From: Promethearchaeota archaeon
GTDB lineage: Archaea; Asgardarchaeota; Lokiarchaeia; Sigyniarchaeales; SOKP01
Assembly (NCBI GenBank): GCA_008080735.1
Contig: SHMW01000004.1
Coordinates: forward strand, 1 to 64,000
Direction of reading: 5' to 3'
DNA length: 64,000 nt
The notes under the pieces are model-generated. The model saw only the letters and a program-made list of their open reading frames with translations, had not been told where the DNA came from and did not search any database. The translations under genes and the position numbers were made by a program. How positions within the stretch are numbered: the first letter of the stretch is position 1; every line of letters starts with the position of its first letter. Below are positions 54,048 to 63,160 of this stretch, piece after piece.

Positions 54048-57000
54048 TTTCTGGCACCTCCATTGCTCTAAATCTAAAGTATTGTTCCATAACACTGTCC
54101 GATTGCTTTAATCCAAGTATACTGTTTTCTCCAAACGTTTTTTCTAGCTCCTCGCGAACTTCATTCAAATTAAGGTTCGTGAGCAATGCAAAATCCGTCC
54201 CTACCTTATTTTCCAATGCCTTGTCTATTCCTTCAATTTTCTCTAATCTCTCAACAGCATCTTCTTGAATATCGTAGAAGAAAAGCTCAATAGTTCTCCC
54301 ATCACCGGGTAATTGAGACAATAGTTGTCTAGGCGTGCCAAAATCGATCATACCCCTTCCTCTTCCAAATACAACTACTTTATTACAGAATCGTGATTCT
54401 TCAGGATAATGACTGATTACTATTAAGGTGGTATTATATTTCTCATTAATTTGAGTAAGTGCGAGCCATAAATTCTCACGCACAACTGGGTCTAAGCCCG
54501 AAGTAGGCTCGTCCAGTATGCAAAAGATTGGATTATGAATCAGACCCATAGCAATACTCACCCGACGCTTCTGCCCACCCGATAGATTTTTTACAAGCTC
54601 ATTCATCTTATCTTCAATTTCGAGACTTCGAAGAAGTCGTTTGGACTTGCTTACTATTTCTTTTTCGGTTAGACCATATTGCTTTCCAAAATAGATAAGG
54701 TTTTGCAGAGTAGTAAAATCAGTATAGATCTTGCCTAAATCTTGAGGAACATAACCATAAATAGGTCTAATTTTCCGTTTATTTTTTTTTACATCCATTC
54801 CATAAATTTCACATATTCCCGTATATTTGCGCATTCCTAATAAAGCTTTTACGAAGGTGGACTTACCCGCTCCACTTTCTCCTAAAACGCCCAATATCTC
54901 ACCGTGTTCTAATTCAAGCGAAACACCATCCACAATTAGTTTCTTTCCGATATAAATATCTAAATTTTCACAATAAACCGCTGAAAAACGTTTAAGATAA
55001 TTTATATTTAAATCTCCTTCTAGTCCGATCATTGACTTTAAAATTTTCATCACGCGTTCATTAAGATAAGACAATATACTGATGACGATGAAAGCTACTA
55101 TGAGCAGTGCTTCTGATATCATTAACCATATTAATAAATTACTCCACGGCAATGGATCAAATGCCTGGTCATATCGAATTTCATCTATGATCACTAAACC
55201 ATATGGCGTGTTTCTTAAATCGCCCCCAAATGATGGAATATCGCCAACCCCTCCCGTATTTAGACTAATGCATCGTCTATACCATTCGGTAAGAGTTTTG
55301 ATATCTTCGGGTTGTGAACGATATCGATATAAAGCAATCGAACCTAAATAGGTAGATATGAATGAGGAGGGTAATTCAGTTAATTGGGAAAGAAACGGGA
55401 TAATATTAAAGCTCCCCTCCTCTTTTTGGGCGCCTTTTAAAAATTCTATTGCAGCAATTTTAGAAAGAGGTTCTAAATTCAATATTTTATGAATTTCCAA
55501 TCCATAATATGTAGAGATTACATCCGAATGAAATCCGTGAATAATGGAAAATCCTCCATCGGGATTCTGTCCAGAAGAGATCCAGTGAGTAAGAGTATTT
55601 TGATCTATTAGATTAAGAGCATTTAGATCATTCAAACTTTTAATTGCCCAATAGGTACTTTCTGTGGTGGAAATATTCGTGTCAATCAGATCTTTAAGAA
55701 GTAACTCATAAGCAGGTCCGAAATATGATAAAAGTAACTCAAAATCCTCCCCAAGTTTGAATCCTCCATCCGGATTCTGTAAATTAGCTAAATAATTGAC
55801 TGTTGCGGTCACATTTGGGAGATTTTGAAGCGTATACGGTTTAAATAACTGGTATAGAAATACAGCGCAGTAAGTGGAAAATATTGATGAATTAGCTAAA
55901 GGTTGGGAGCCGAATCCCCCATCCTCGGGATTATAACACGAATTTACAAAATTTATTATGCTATTTATATCTATGTATGTTATATATTTTTCTGAATTCC
56001 AATTATAAAGAGCCAAAACGCCGAGATAATTGATTTGAAGATTCGTCTCACCGATGAGACCATTGAAGGCTTGATATTCATACAACCAATTATAATAGTT
56101 TATTTTAAAAGAATCATCAATTACTAAACTACCATTTTTTTCTAATAAAAAGATTGAATTCATTCCACCCCATCCCGATGTGAAATCGGAAACGTTTATC
56201 GCCCAATGAGGACCAAATCCGCCGTCCAAATTAGTACAATTTGTTACAAATTCTTTAGTTTGTGTTTGATTAATAAAAAAACTATTATTAAAATGATAAA
56301 TATTCCATAATGAATAATAAGTTGCCGATATGTCTGAAATCGCGGCTTGAGTAGATGATCTGAACCCCCCATCCAATGGATTATACAATAGATTATAATA
56401 TCCGAAAATTGCTAATTCTTCTGAAGAATTATATGTATACCCCATTTCTAAATACGCTCGAACGCCATAATATGTGGTTTCAGCGGTCACTGTCGTATAG
56501 GAACGATTAGAATACCTATAACTCCCAGAAAATCCTATTGAGTAGTTCCCTAACAATTTAATATAAGCGGTAATAGACGCATTATTCGTTTCGAGAATAG
56601 AGTTAGCGTTGAGTCTTTTTACGAGCTTAATTGCATAGTATGTAGAGATGATATCTGCCTCGGGGACTTCCTCATTATATTTAAATCCCATCCCCCCTTC
56701 ATCTAATGAATTATTGATGTAATCGATTGTCCGATTTATTCTATCTTGATGCTCGGGTGCATCTAAATAACTCCCGTTGAGCAAATCGATCGTTTCAATA
56801 ACCTTATATGTAGAATACATATCGCCAAGACCTCCTATATCAGAATAAGACCCATCGGGATTTTGTTTTTCAAATAAATAATCTAAGAAAAATTCCCGCT
56901 TACTCTCGCTTAGGTTGGGATTATTCACAGGATGGACAAAATGAGATGTGTTAAATAATGGACTGGAAAAATTAATGGAATCGATAGCTCGATAATTCGA

Positions 57001-57168
57001 ATCTATTGTTGGTTCTACGAACAAGTTGTCGGGATTTTGATGAGTGCCAGAAAAATACGCCATATTGTTTTTATAGCTTTTCACTTGAGCTTCACTAAAA
57101 TATTCAATAAACGGAATATTGATTAATCCTAATACAATTAATTCTCCGATGAACAACCCGATAATCAA
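54040..57168 (-). CDS. Fusion of extracytoplasmic prenyltransferase-like alpha-toroid with an ABC ATPase
   Basis: This 1042-residue protein has a membrane helix at 1-22, then about 650 residues outside the cell rich in Asn/Ser/Thr. At least nine motifs of the prenyltransferase/squalene-cyclase repeat occur there (QNPDGS, NPLDGGF, NLDGGFG, NPEDGGFG, QNPDGGF twice, QKEEGSF and others), each followed by a helix like STYYAIK. The second membrane helix is about 676-702. An intact ABC ATPase follows: Walker A GESGAGKS (763-770), LSGGQ (862-866), Walker B LDEPTSGLD (885-893) and H-loop His920. The start is TTG 57168. Basic residues (RKKKRRIKY) lie in frame upstream without an ATG, so the true start is uncertain. 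I know no described transporter with this layout. Confidence 0.75.
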   Translation of the reverse strand: MIIGLFIGELIVLGLINIPFIEYFSEAQVKSYKNNMAYFSGTHQNPDNLFVEPTIDSNYRAIDSINFSSPLFNTSHFVHPVNNPNLSESKREFFLDYLFEKQNPDGSYSDIGGLGDMYSTYKVIETIDLLNGSYLDAPEHQDRINRTIDYINNSLDEGGMGFKYNEEVPEADIISTYYAIKLVKRLNANSILETNNASITAYIKLLGNYSIGFSGSYRYSNRSYTTVTAETTYYGVRAYLEMGYTYNSSEELAIFGYYNLLYNPLDGGFRSSTQAAISDISATYYSLWNIYHFNNSFFINQTQTKEFVTNCTNLDGGFGPHWAINVSDFTSGWGGMNSIFLLEKNGSLVIDDSFKINYYNWLYEYQAFNGLIGETNLQINYLGVLALYNWNSEKYITYIDINSIINFVNSCYNPEDGGFGSQPLANSSIFSTYCAVFLYQLFKPYTLQNLPNVTATVNYLANLQNPDGGFKLGEDFELLLSYFGPAYELLLKDLIDTNISTTESTYWAIKSLNDLNALNLIDQNTLTHWISSGQNPDGGFSIIHGFHSDVISTYYGLEIHKILNLEPLSKIAAIEFLKGAQKEEGSFNIIPFLSQLTELPSSFISTYLGSIALYRYRSQPEDIKTLTEWYRRCISLNTGGVGDIPSFGGDLRNTPYGLVIIDEIRYDQAFDPLPWSNLLIWLMISEALLIVAFIVISILSYLNERVMKILKSMIGLEGDLNINYLKRFSAVYCENLDIYIGKKLIVDGVSLELEHGEILGVLGESGAGKSTFVKALLGMRKYTGICEIYGMDVKKNKRKIRPIYGYVPQDLGKIYTDFTTLQNLIYFGKQYGLTEKEIVSKSKRLLRSLEIEDKMNELVKNLSGGQKRRVSIAMGLIHNPIFCILDEPTSGLDPVVRENLWLALTQINEKYNTTLIVISHYPEESRFCNKVVVFGRGRGMIDFGTPRQLLSQLPGDGRTIELFFYDIQEDAVERLEKIEGIDKALENKVGTDFALLTNLNLNEVREELEKTFGENSILGLKQSDSVMEQYFRFRAMEVPEIE

Positions 57169-57238
57169 TAATAAATACTTGATTCGGCGTTTTTTCTTTC
57201 TGTCTATTATTATTCACCTGGTTTATGTATTGCTTTTT

Positions 57239-58269
57239 CTACTTTTCTAATAATTCTAATCTATCTTTCTCTTCCTCTCTTTTGATTCGTAATTGGAAAT
57301 AACGTCTAAAATTTGCAACATCTCTGCTCATTGCCATTATCTTGACTTCTCTTTCCAGTAAATAGTCGATAAGAGGGAGTAAATTTTCCTCGAAATCTTC
57401 TAAAAATACCTCGACTACATCATTACCTACTCGAGATACTTCTTCACAATGCTCAAAATCCGCTATTATATCAATGATCTCTCCTGTGAGGTTTTCAATC
57501 GATAATCTCGCTAGTAATCCATTGCTTGGTAGAGAGGAAATTAAATTATGGGGGGTATCGAAATCAAGTAATTTTCCTTTCCTTAAGATTGCGGTCTTAT
57601 CACAGACAAGTGCCGCCTCTAAATCATGTGTGATGATAAACATTGTAGTCCCTAGTTTTCGGTTTAATTTCTTAAGATAATTAAGGATATCATAACGCTT
57701 ATTGGCGTCTACACCTTTTATCCAAATTAATTGAGATAATTAATTTGTGTGGTAGGTTCATCTAAAAATAAGACGCCTGGATTATGAATAAGCCCTATAG
57801 CCATTGAGACTCTCTTTTTTTCTCCTCCACTAAGACTTTTTAGTGGGTTTTTCCATGTATCTTCGGGAATATCAAGTATAGAAAATAACTCTCTAGCACG
57901 TTTTCTTGCGTCCTTTTTTGTCATCCCGTAATTTGATCCGAATATTTCTACATTAACTAGCGGGGAAAGTTCATAATAGAGATTTAGTAATTCTAACTGT
58001 GGAACATAACCAATATTACTTAATATCTCAGAGTGATTTCTTTTCTTAGCAGGATTCAGACCAGTGACCATTATATCACCTGACCAATTGTTTTTCTTGA
58101 TTTGACAAGTTAGAACTCTAATTATAGTTGTCTTTCCAGCTCCAGATATTCCAAATAATCCAATTAATTCCTTTTTTTTAACATTGAAAGATACATTATG
58201 AATAATTTGAGAATCACCAAAAAACACATTAAGATTCTCAACATCAACAGATACTTGATTTAAAATCAA
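57239..58269 (-). pseudogene. ABC transporter ATPase interrupted by a 32-base insertion
   Basis: The 5' part (58269 to about 57728, TTG start) encodes a normal ABC ATPase: GISGAGKT (40-47), YVPQLELLN, LSGGEKKR and LFLDEPTT. It then runs into inserted DNA and a TAA. The 3' part resumes at about 57715 in another frame with GVDANKRYDILNYLKKL, MFIITHDLEAAL and a ~120-residue C-terminal domain ending LELLEK at 57239. Removing 57716-57747 restores DEPTT-GVDA, the normal Walker B/D-loop. Both halves are otherwise intact, so the disruption is recent or an assembly error. It would be the ATPase for the two upstream permeases. Confidence 0.7.
57716..57747. repeat. 32-base insertion carrying a perfect hairpin
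   Basis: The insert contains caaattaatt and its exact reverse complement aattaatttg (57723-57732 and 57738-57747) with a 5-base loop, plus 7 extra bases on one side. It sits exactly between codons for DEPTT and GVDA of the ATPase. Its length is not a multiple of three. No flanking target duplication is visible. Confidence 0.6.
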
Positions 58270-58476
58270 ACACCACCACTAAGTAGGAAGTTTTTCTCAT
58301 TTTCATTACAATAAATTATACCTAAATTAGTAAACATTACTTTAATTAATGATTTAATGATATTTACAATTTTTAAAATTATGTTAATAAGAAAATTGTT
58401 TAAATTATTTTATTTTTTGTGGGATTTTGACTACTCTTAAAACTCTAAATAACCCGAGAGAATTTTTAAATGAAAT

Positions 58477-59678
58477 TTACTTATTATATCGTTTTAATAT
58501 CAAATGAATCCAATTAATAGTATTAATAAAAATATTGGGAGTGGTATCTGAGTCTTGTGGTGTGGAATGCGAACCATAATTTGATAAAATTCCAAAAGTT
58601 TTATAAACTGAAGATCTTTCAATATGAGTGTCTTGTTTATTTTCAGGAGTTTCTTTTAGGATTTTATGTTTTTCCAGCGTTTCTAGATTTTTCATCATAT
58701 TTTTTGGCTTTTTCCCGAAGCTTTTGATAATTTCTTTCACCACCCCTCAAGAACATTTTTAATCAATGATAAGGGTGCTTTACGTTTGGAGTCAAACAAT
58801 TCCTGCGCTTCATTAAAATCTCGAAGAGCAGTTTTAAAATTGTATTTAATTAATAGCTGATTAATTTCTTTTATTTCTCTTTTAAATTGATCCACAATTT
58901 TTTGTTTTAATATGTCATTCTGTGTTTTGCATTTCTCAGTGTTAAAGTCTTCAATATTTTCTGTAGCTCTTTGGCATACCTTTGTTCCGTTTTCTTTAAT
59001 TTCTATTAATTCATTTAATCTAGGTTCAAAAGTACTATTTTCGAGGATTTTATTTATTTTATCTAATATTTTAGGTAATTCTTGAAAATTCTCTTTATAT
59101 TTTCCCCTTAATTCTTTCTTTGATAATTTATCTAAAATATTTCTAAATATAGTTAGAGCTTCGGCATAATTTCTATAACTTTGAAGGTATTTATCTAATT
59201 TATAATAAATTTCTCCTAAAATTAAGAAATTTTTGACTTTAAGTTTAATATCCCCTATTTCCTTACTAATATCAATTGATTTCTTAGCAAAATTAATAGC
59301 TTTATTATTTTCTCCTTTACTTTTATAAATCACTGCTAAATCGTAATATGTTGCACAGATTTCTCGTCTAATATTACTTTCTTGAGCAATCTTTAAGGCA
59401 TTTAGAGTAGATTGCTCAGATCTCTCGTAATTCCCTTTTCTGAGATAAATCTTCCCTAAATCTAATAAAACTATGATCTTGCAGCCCTTTAAATTATTCC
59501 CTTCACTATATTCTAACATATAATACAATATCTCCTCTTCATTATCGAACTCTTCAAGAGTTCCTAAAGTTGAAAGAATATTTATAAAAAATGTAAGAAT
59601 TCTATCAGAATCTTGAATATTTTCATAAGAATTTAATGCTAGATTTATATAATTGTTAAATTGATCTATATCTCTCAA
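58477..59678 (-). pseudogene. TPR protein with HEPN/Abi-C-like C-terminus, 5'-truncated and frameshifted
   Basis: The first frame (TTG 59678 to TGA 58737) has several TPR hairpins, for example IIVLLDLGKIYLRKGNYERS, AVIYKSKGENNKAINFAKK and LILGEIYYKLDKYLQSYRNY. It ends PLSLIKNVLEGW. Moving one base at the GGGG run near 58745 continues it as LEGVVKEIIKSFGKKPKNMM ... YKTFGILSNYGSHSTPQDSD to 58477. That tail resembles HEPN/abortive-infection C-terminal domains. Upstream of the TTG the frame stays open for a few TPR-like codons (YLSDIYLELRD) and then enters the truncated ABC gene, so the gene has lost its own beginning. It is a fragment lodged in the ABC operon. Confidence 0.6.
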
Positions 59679-59691
59679 TTCGAGATAAATA

Positions 59692-59823
59692 TCAGATAAA
59701 TAATCCTATCAATTCTCCTTCATTAACTTCAAATGATACATCATGGATAATATGGGCATCTCCAAAAGAGACATTTAGTTTATCCACCTCTACGACTGGA
59801 ATAACATTATTTATAGCATTCAT
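59692..59823 (-). pseudogene. N-terminal stub of an ABC ATPase cut just before Walker A
   Basis: ATG 59823 follows two bases after the permease stop and reads VVEVDKLNVSFGDAHIIH, then DVSFEVNEGELIGLF, then Ile and TGA at 59692. The match to the start of the ATPase at 58269 (VENLNVFFGDSQIIHNVSF, KKELIGLF) is close, and the break falls exactly where GISGAGKT should begin. From there the DNA belongs to the TPR gene. This was the original third gene of the operon. Confidence 0.7.
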
Positions 59824-59825
59824 AT

Positions 59826-61064
59826 TTACACTTCATACCTCCGTTTGTAGAATAGAATGAATGTGACTATATTCAATACGATGCTTATCCCAAGAAGGAA
59901 AAAGAAATGAAATCCAAATACAGTCTTTCCTTTTGCCAAAATAGCTTCCACCATCGGACTTCCATGTGTTAATGGCAATATATTCGCAAAGACTCGTAAA
60001 TAGATGGGCATCGATCCTAATGGAACAAAAATACCACTGAGCAAAATAATAACAATGAAAAATGCAAAGAATAACTGATTTGCCTCCGTTTTACTCTTAC
60101 TGAGAGAACTAATGAAAAGACCGAGACTAATTCCAGTGTATCCTAGGATATATATCGCTAGGAACAGCTCAGATAAGGACCCCTTCAAATAAAGACCGCC
60201 AAATATAGAAGCTAAAAGTATGAGAAGAGTTTGTAGAAATAATACTAACGAGTAAGTGATATATTTCGAGATGAGTACTTCTGCTCGTTTTACGGGGGTG
60301 AGTAATAATCGTGCTATGGGTTTTTCTTTCACGATCACTAGAATCGTCAATACATTTGCGATTCCGAAAATCATCAAAGGCAAAATCATAATCAAATTCG
60401 AGTTCAAGCTGGCATTATAATCTGCTGGAATTGAAAACTCTTCATTCGGCTCTAATACAATTTGAGGAGTCAAATTATTCGCTGAGATAAAAAGATTCAC
60501 AGAATCATATATCGCATTCAATATTTTTTGAATATCTGCGATTCGTGAAGAATCTGGTATACACTCGATCGAGGCGGGGAGCTCATATTCAAGCATCTCA
60601 CTAAATTCTAAAGGAACAACAATAATGCATTTTATTTCTCCATGTAATAACATATTTCTAGCAGTTTCCATCGAATATCTTTGTTCGGGGTTTGTGGTAT
60701 TATAAAATGCTATTAGATTCAAAGAGTCTGTCTCATTGACCGCGTTTATGTATGGAATGGTATAATTATCCCATGTGGTTTCTGTATAATTATTATTGGG
60801 ATTAATAAAGGTGTTTGAATCATTTGAGACGATTACTACGGGAAATGCACTTCCATTACCCGCTTCTTGATTCATAAAAGAAAATAACATAATGATTCCA
60901 GGAGGTAATAGTAGCGCGATGACTAAATTCCACGGATCAGTCCGTAATAGTCTAAATTCTTTTTTAATTTGTTTAAAAAGGCGAAATAAGCTGTTCTTCA
61001 AATTTATTATTGTTCTTTTGAAAGAACTCTTTTGATTTTTATCTGTTTTCTGTTCTTTCACCAT
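59826..61064 (-). CDS. ABC-2 type permease
   Basis: This 412-residue protein starts at ATG 61064, which overlaps the stop of the upstream permease (TGATG). A TTG at 61067 is an alternative. It has one membrane helix near residues 50-68 (LVIALLLPPGIIMLFSF) and a ~160-residue extracytoplasmic domain with YNTTNPEQRYSMETARNML and IIVVPLEFSEMLEYEL. Five further helices follow, with the conserved GYTGISLGLFISSLSKSKTEANQ segment. This is the ABC2_membrane export permease layout (DrrB/YhgE-like). It pairs with the adjacent permease, and the matching ATPase genes downstream are damaged. Confidence 0.88.
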   Translation of the reverse strand: MVKEQKTDKNQKSSFKRTIINLKNSLFRLFKQIKKEFRLLRTDPWNLVIALLLPPGIIMLFSFMNQEAGNGSAFPVVIVSNDSNTFINPNNNYTETTWDNYTIPYINAVNETDSLNLIAFYNTTNPEQRYSMETARNMLLHGEIKCIIVVPLEFSEMLEYELPASIECIPDSSRIADIQKILNAIYDSVNLFISANNLTPQIVLEPNEEFSIPADYNASLNSNLIMILPLMIFGIANVLTILVIVKEKPIARLLLTPVKRAEVLISKYITYSLVLFLQTLLILLASIFGGLYLKGSLSELFLAIYILGYTGISLGLFISSLSKSKTEANQLFFAFFIVIILLSGIFVPLGSMPIYLRVFANILPLTHGSPMVEAILAKGKTVFGFHFFFLLGISIVLNIVTFILFYKRRYEV

Positions 61065-62203
61065 CAAACCTCCACCTTTTTAAACATATATACTATATAA
61101 GCTAATGCATCATATATAAGCGCAATAATTACTACAATCAACAATGAATAGATATCTACGGGCAATCCTTTCAACGTGATTTCCAATACCAATGGTATTG
61201 AATGATACAATGGGAACGAATAAATTATTGCTTGCATAAATACGGGCAAATTATCGGCACTAATAAACTGCCCTGAAAATATTAATATGACAATAAAAAA
61301 CATAATATATAACTGATTTGCTTGTTGATCGGTGCCACTTAGAGACGAAATAAATAGACCTATTGACACCCCAGAAAATCCAATGGCAAGCAGAACTAGA
61401 AATAATTCAAAGAGAGATCCAAGACTATAAAGCCCAAAGAGAGCTGTCGCAACAAAGATTTCCGCTACTTGTATGCTCATTATTGCTGAATTTGCGATAA
61501 GTTTACTTAATATAATTGACCTTTTTGAGGTTGGAGTAATCAGCATTCGAGGTAATGGTCCTTCAGAAACAATTGATAAGCAAGATAAATTCATCGTGGT
61601 TCCAATAATAATTAACGGAATAGTCAGCGCAAATGCGTAGTTCACGACCTGAGCCTCCCAGAATGGTACTTCAAATTCTAAATATGGTATGAAATATGTG
61701 AAATTGGCGGTTTTTCCAATTTTTATTCTAAATTGAGCGATTGGCTCGAACATGGTCACGTTTATAGCACTTACTGCATCTGAATCTGAGCCGTCTATAT
61801 AAAAAATTATTGGAATATCAGTATTATTCTCAACTGTTTCCGAAAAATTTTCGGGAAGGACTAAGAACACATCAATGACTTCATCTTTTAACCATTGGGT
61901 ATAAAATGATTTTGCTTCTTCATATTCTTCTGGATTAGTAACATTACGATAGCCCTTGAATCCAAAAGATGATAAATTACCTTCAAACACATTAATAAAA
62001 TCGTCCGCATATTGGGACGAATTTTCGGGGAAATTCTCATATGTGGGAATACTATCTTTTGAAATAATAGATACATTGAAGAATTCAGTAGGACCCCCTC
62101 CTGAGGTTAACCCGAATACTATAATTAAGATCAGTGGGATTGCAAATAAGAGAATTAGAGTACGCTTATCACTTCGTATTCTCCCAAACTCCTTTCTTAT
62201 CAA
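61064..62203 (-). CDS. ABC-2 type permease
   Basis: This 379-residue protein has the same layout as its downstream neighbour. A first helix (TLILLFAIPLILIIVFGLTS) is followed by a ~170-residue extracytoplasmic domain with VFLVLPENFSETVENN. Five helices follow, with IGFSGVSIGLFISSLSGTDQQANQ. It starts at TTG 62203. The frame stays open upstream with KIKLSG, so a few more residues are possible. The two permeases probably heterodimerise to export a compound or lipid. It is the first gene of the ABC locus, divergent from the corrinoid gene. Confidence 0.88.
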   Translation of the reverse strand: MIRKEFGRIRSDKRTLILLFAIPLILIIVFGLTSGGGPTEFFNVSIISKDSIPTYENFPENSSQYADDFINVFEGNLSSFGFKGYRNVTNPEEYEEAKSFYTQWLKDEVIDVFLVLPENFSETVENNTDIPIIFYIDGSDSDAVSAINVTMFEPIAQFRIKIGKTANFTYFIPYLEFEVPFWEAQVVNYAFALTIPLIIIGTTMNLSCLSIVSEGPLPRMLITPTSKRSIILSKLIANSAIMSIQVAEIFVATALFGLYSLGSLFELFLVLLAIGFSGVSIGLFISSLSGTDQQANQLYIMFFIVILIFSGQFISADNLPVFMQAIIYSFPLYHSIPLVLEITLKGLPVDIYSLLIVVIIALIYDALAYIVYMFKKVEV

Positions 62204-62333
62204 TCCACTTAATTTAATTTTAAATACCTCTGATTTCGTTCTGCTGAAATTTTAAACTTATTCTGATAACAATTATAAAATAAACATAAAAATTTGTTTT
62301 AAAAAATCTATTTTTTTCGAAATTATTCAATTA

Positions 62334-62351
62334 GATTAGATAGATTAGATA
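62334..62351. repeat. Two tandem 9-mers gattagata
   Basis: Two exact copies of gattagata lie side by side, preceded by a partial third (attag). They sit about 100 bases upstream of the corrinoid promoter and 130 bases from the permease start. This is possibly a regulator site or simple-sequence slippage. Confidence 0.35.
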
Positions 62352-62444
62352 GTCTTGTAATAAAAAGTTGATTCAGACATTACGATAAGATGAATATCTA
62401 ATTACAAAATTACTTGGGATGTTTAGATATTTATGAAGATTGAA

Positions 62445-62461
62445 GAAACCTATAAATATAA
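62445..62461 (+). promoter_or_regulatory. BRE and TATA box of the corrinoid methyltransferase operon
   Basis: gaaacc followed by tataaatataa is a good archaeal BRE/TATA pair, ending about 60 bases before the ATG at 62522. This leaves a leader of roughly 30-35 bases. Confidence 0.5.
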
Positions 62462-62521
62462 GTTAATCTGAATTAAAACCTAAAAGAGCGACTATTTGGA
62501 AGAAGAATTTTACTTAAGAAT

Positions 62522-63157
62522 ATGAGTTTATTAGAAGAATTAAAAAATAGTGTAATTGAGGGAGAACCTACAAAATCTGCCGAAATTGCAGATCAGATCG
62601 TAAAAAATAAGGGAAATATTCAGGAAGCGATAATCAAGGGACTGAATGCTGCTATGCTTGAAGTTAGCAGATTATATAAATCAAAGGAATATTATTTACC
62701 CGAAATAATAATTGCATCTGATGCATTGTATAGTGCGTTAGAGGTGTTTAAACCACATCTCGAAAAGGTTACATTAAAGAAGAAAGCTGTAGTGGTAATT
62801 GGTGTGGTGCGCGGAGATATTCATGATATTGGAAAAAACCTTACCAAGTTATTTTTGGAAGCCATGGGGTATGAAGTTATTGATTGTGGAAGAAATGTGA
62901 AAGCAGAGACCTTTATTGAGAAAATTCGCGAACATGATGCGGATATTCTCGCTCTTTCAACTCTTATGAATCCAACTCTAGAAAGCATCAGTGAACTTAT
63001 TGAAATTCTTAAAAAAGAGGGTATATACAGCAAATTAACGATATTGATTGGTGGTGCGGCTACGAACGAAGAATTTTCAAAAAAAATCGGGGTAACCTAT
63101 TGTAGAGAGGCTTTTGAAGCTATTGAGGTGTTAGATAGAAAATATGGGGGGAAATAA
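62522..63157 (+). CDS. Corrinoid protein of a methyltransferase system
   Basis: This 211-residue protein has the helical cap domain (1-85, with SRLYKSKEYYLPEIIIASDAL) and a Rossmann cobalamin domain. The cobalt-ligand motif D-x-H-x-x-G is GDIHDIGKN with H101. LSTLMNPTLE gives the Ser/Thr loop and IGGAATNEEF the nucleotide-tail glycine loop. It carries a methyl group on cobalamin between a substrate-specific methyltransferase and a second methyltransferase. The next gene, 3 bases downstream, is the likely partner. Methoxylated aromatics, methylamines and methanol are all possible methyl donors. Confidence 0.9.
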   Translation: MSLLEELKNSVIEGEPTKSAEIADQIVKNKGNIQEAIIKGLNAAMLEVSRLYKSKEYYLPEIIIASDALYSALEVFKPHLEKVTLKKKAVVVIGVVRGDIHDIGKNLTKLFLEAMGYEVIDCGRNVKAETFIEKIREHDADILALSTLMNPTLESISELIEILKKEGIYSKLTILIGGAATNEEFSKKIGVTYCREAFEAIEVLDRKYGGK

Positions 63158-63160
63158 GAC

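Larger units (their letters stand above)
62204..62521. other. 318-base divergent intergenic region
   Basis: This region lies between the ABC locus (minus) and the corrinoid gene (plus). It contains the tandem gattagata repeat (62334-62351) and a plus-strand TATA box (62451-62461). No open frame or structured RNA was recognised. Confidence 0.4.

Noticed and set aside
57716-57747. Hairpin insert as a translational bypass element
   Set aside because: Bypass sites need matching take-off and landing codons. The codon before the insert (ACA) and the bases before GGT do not match.
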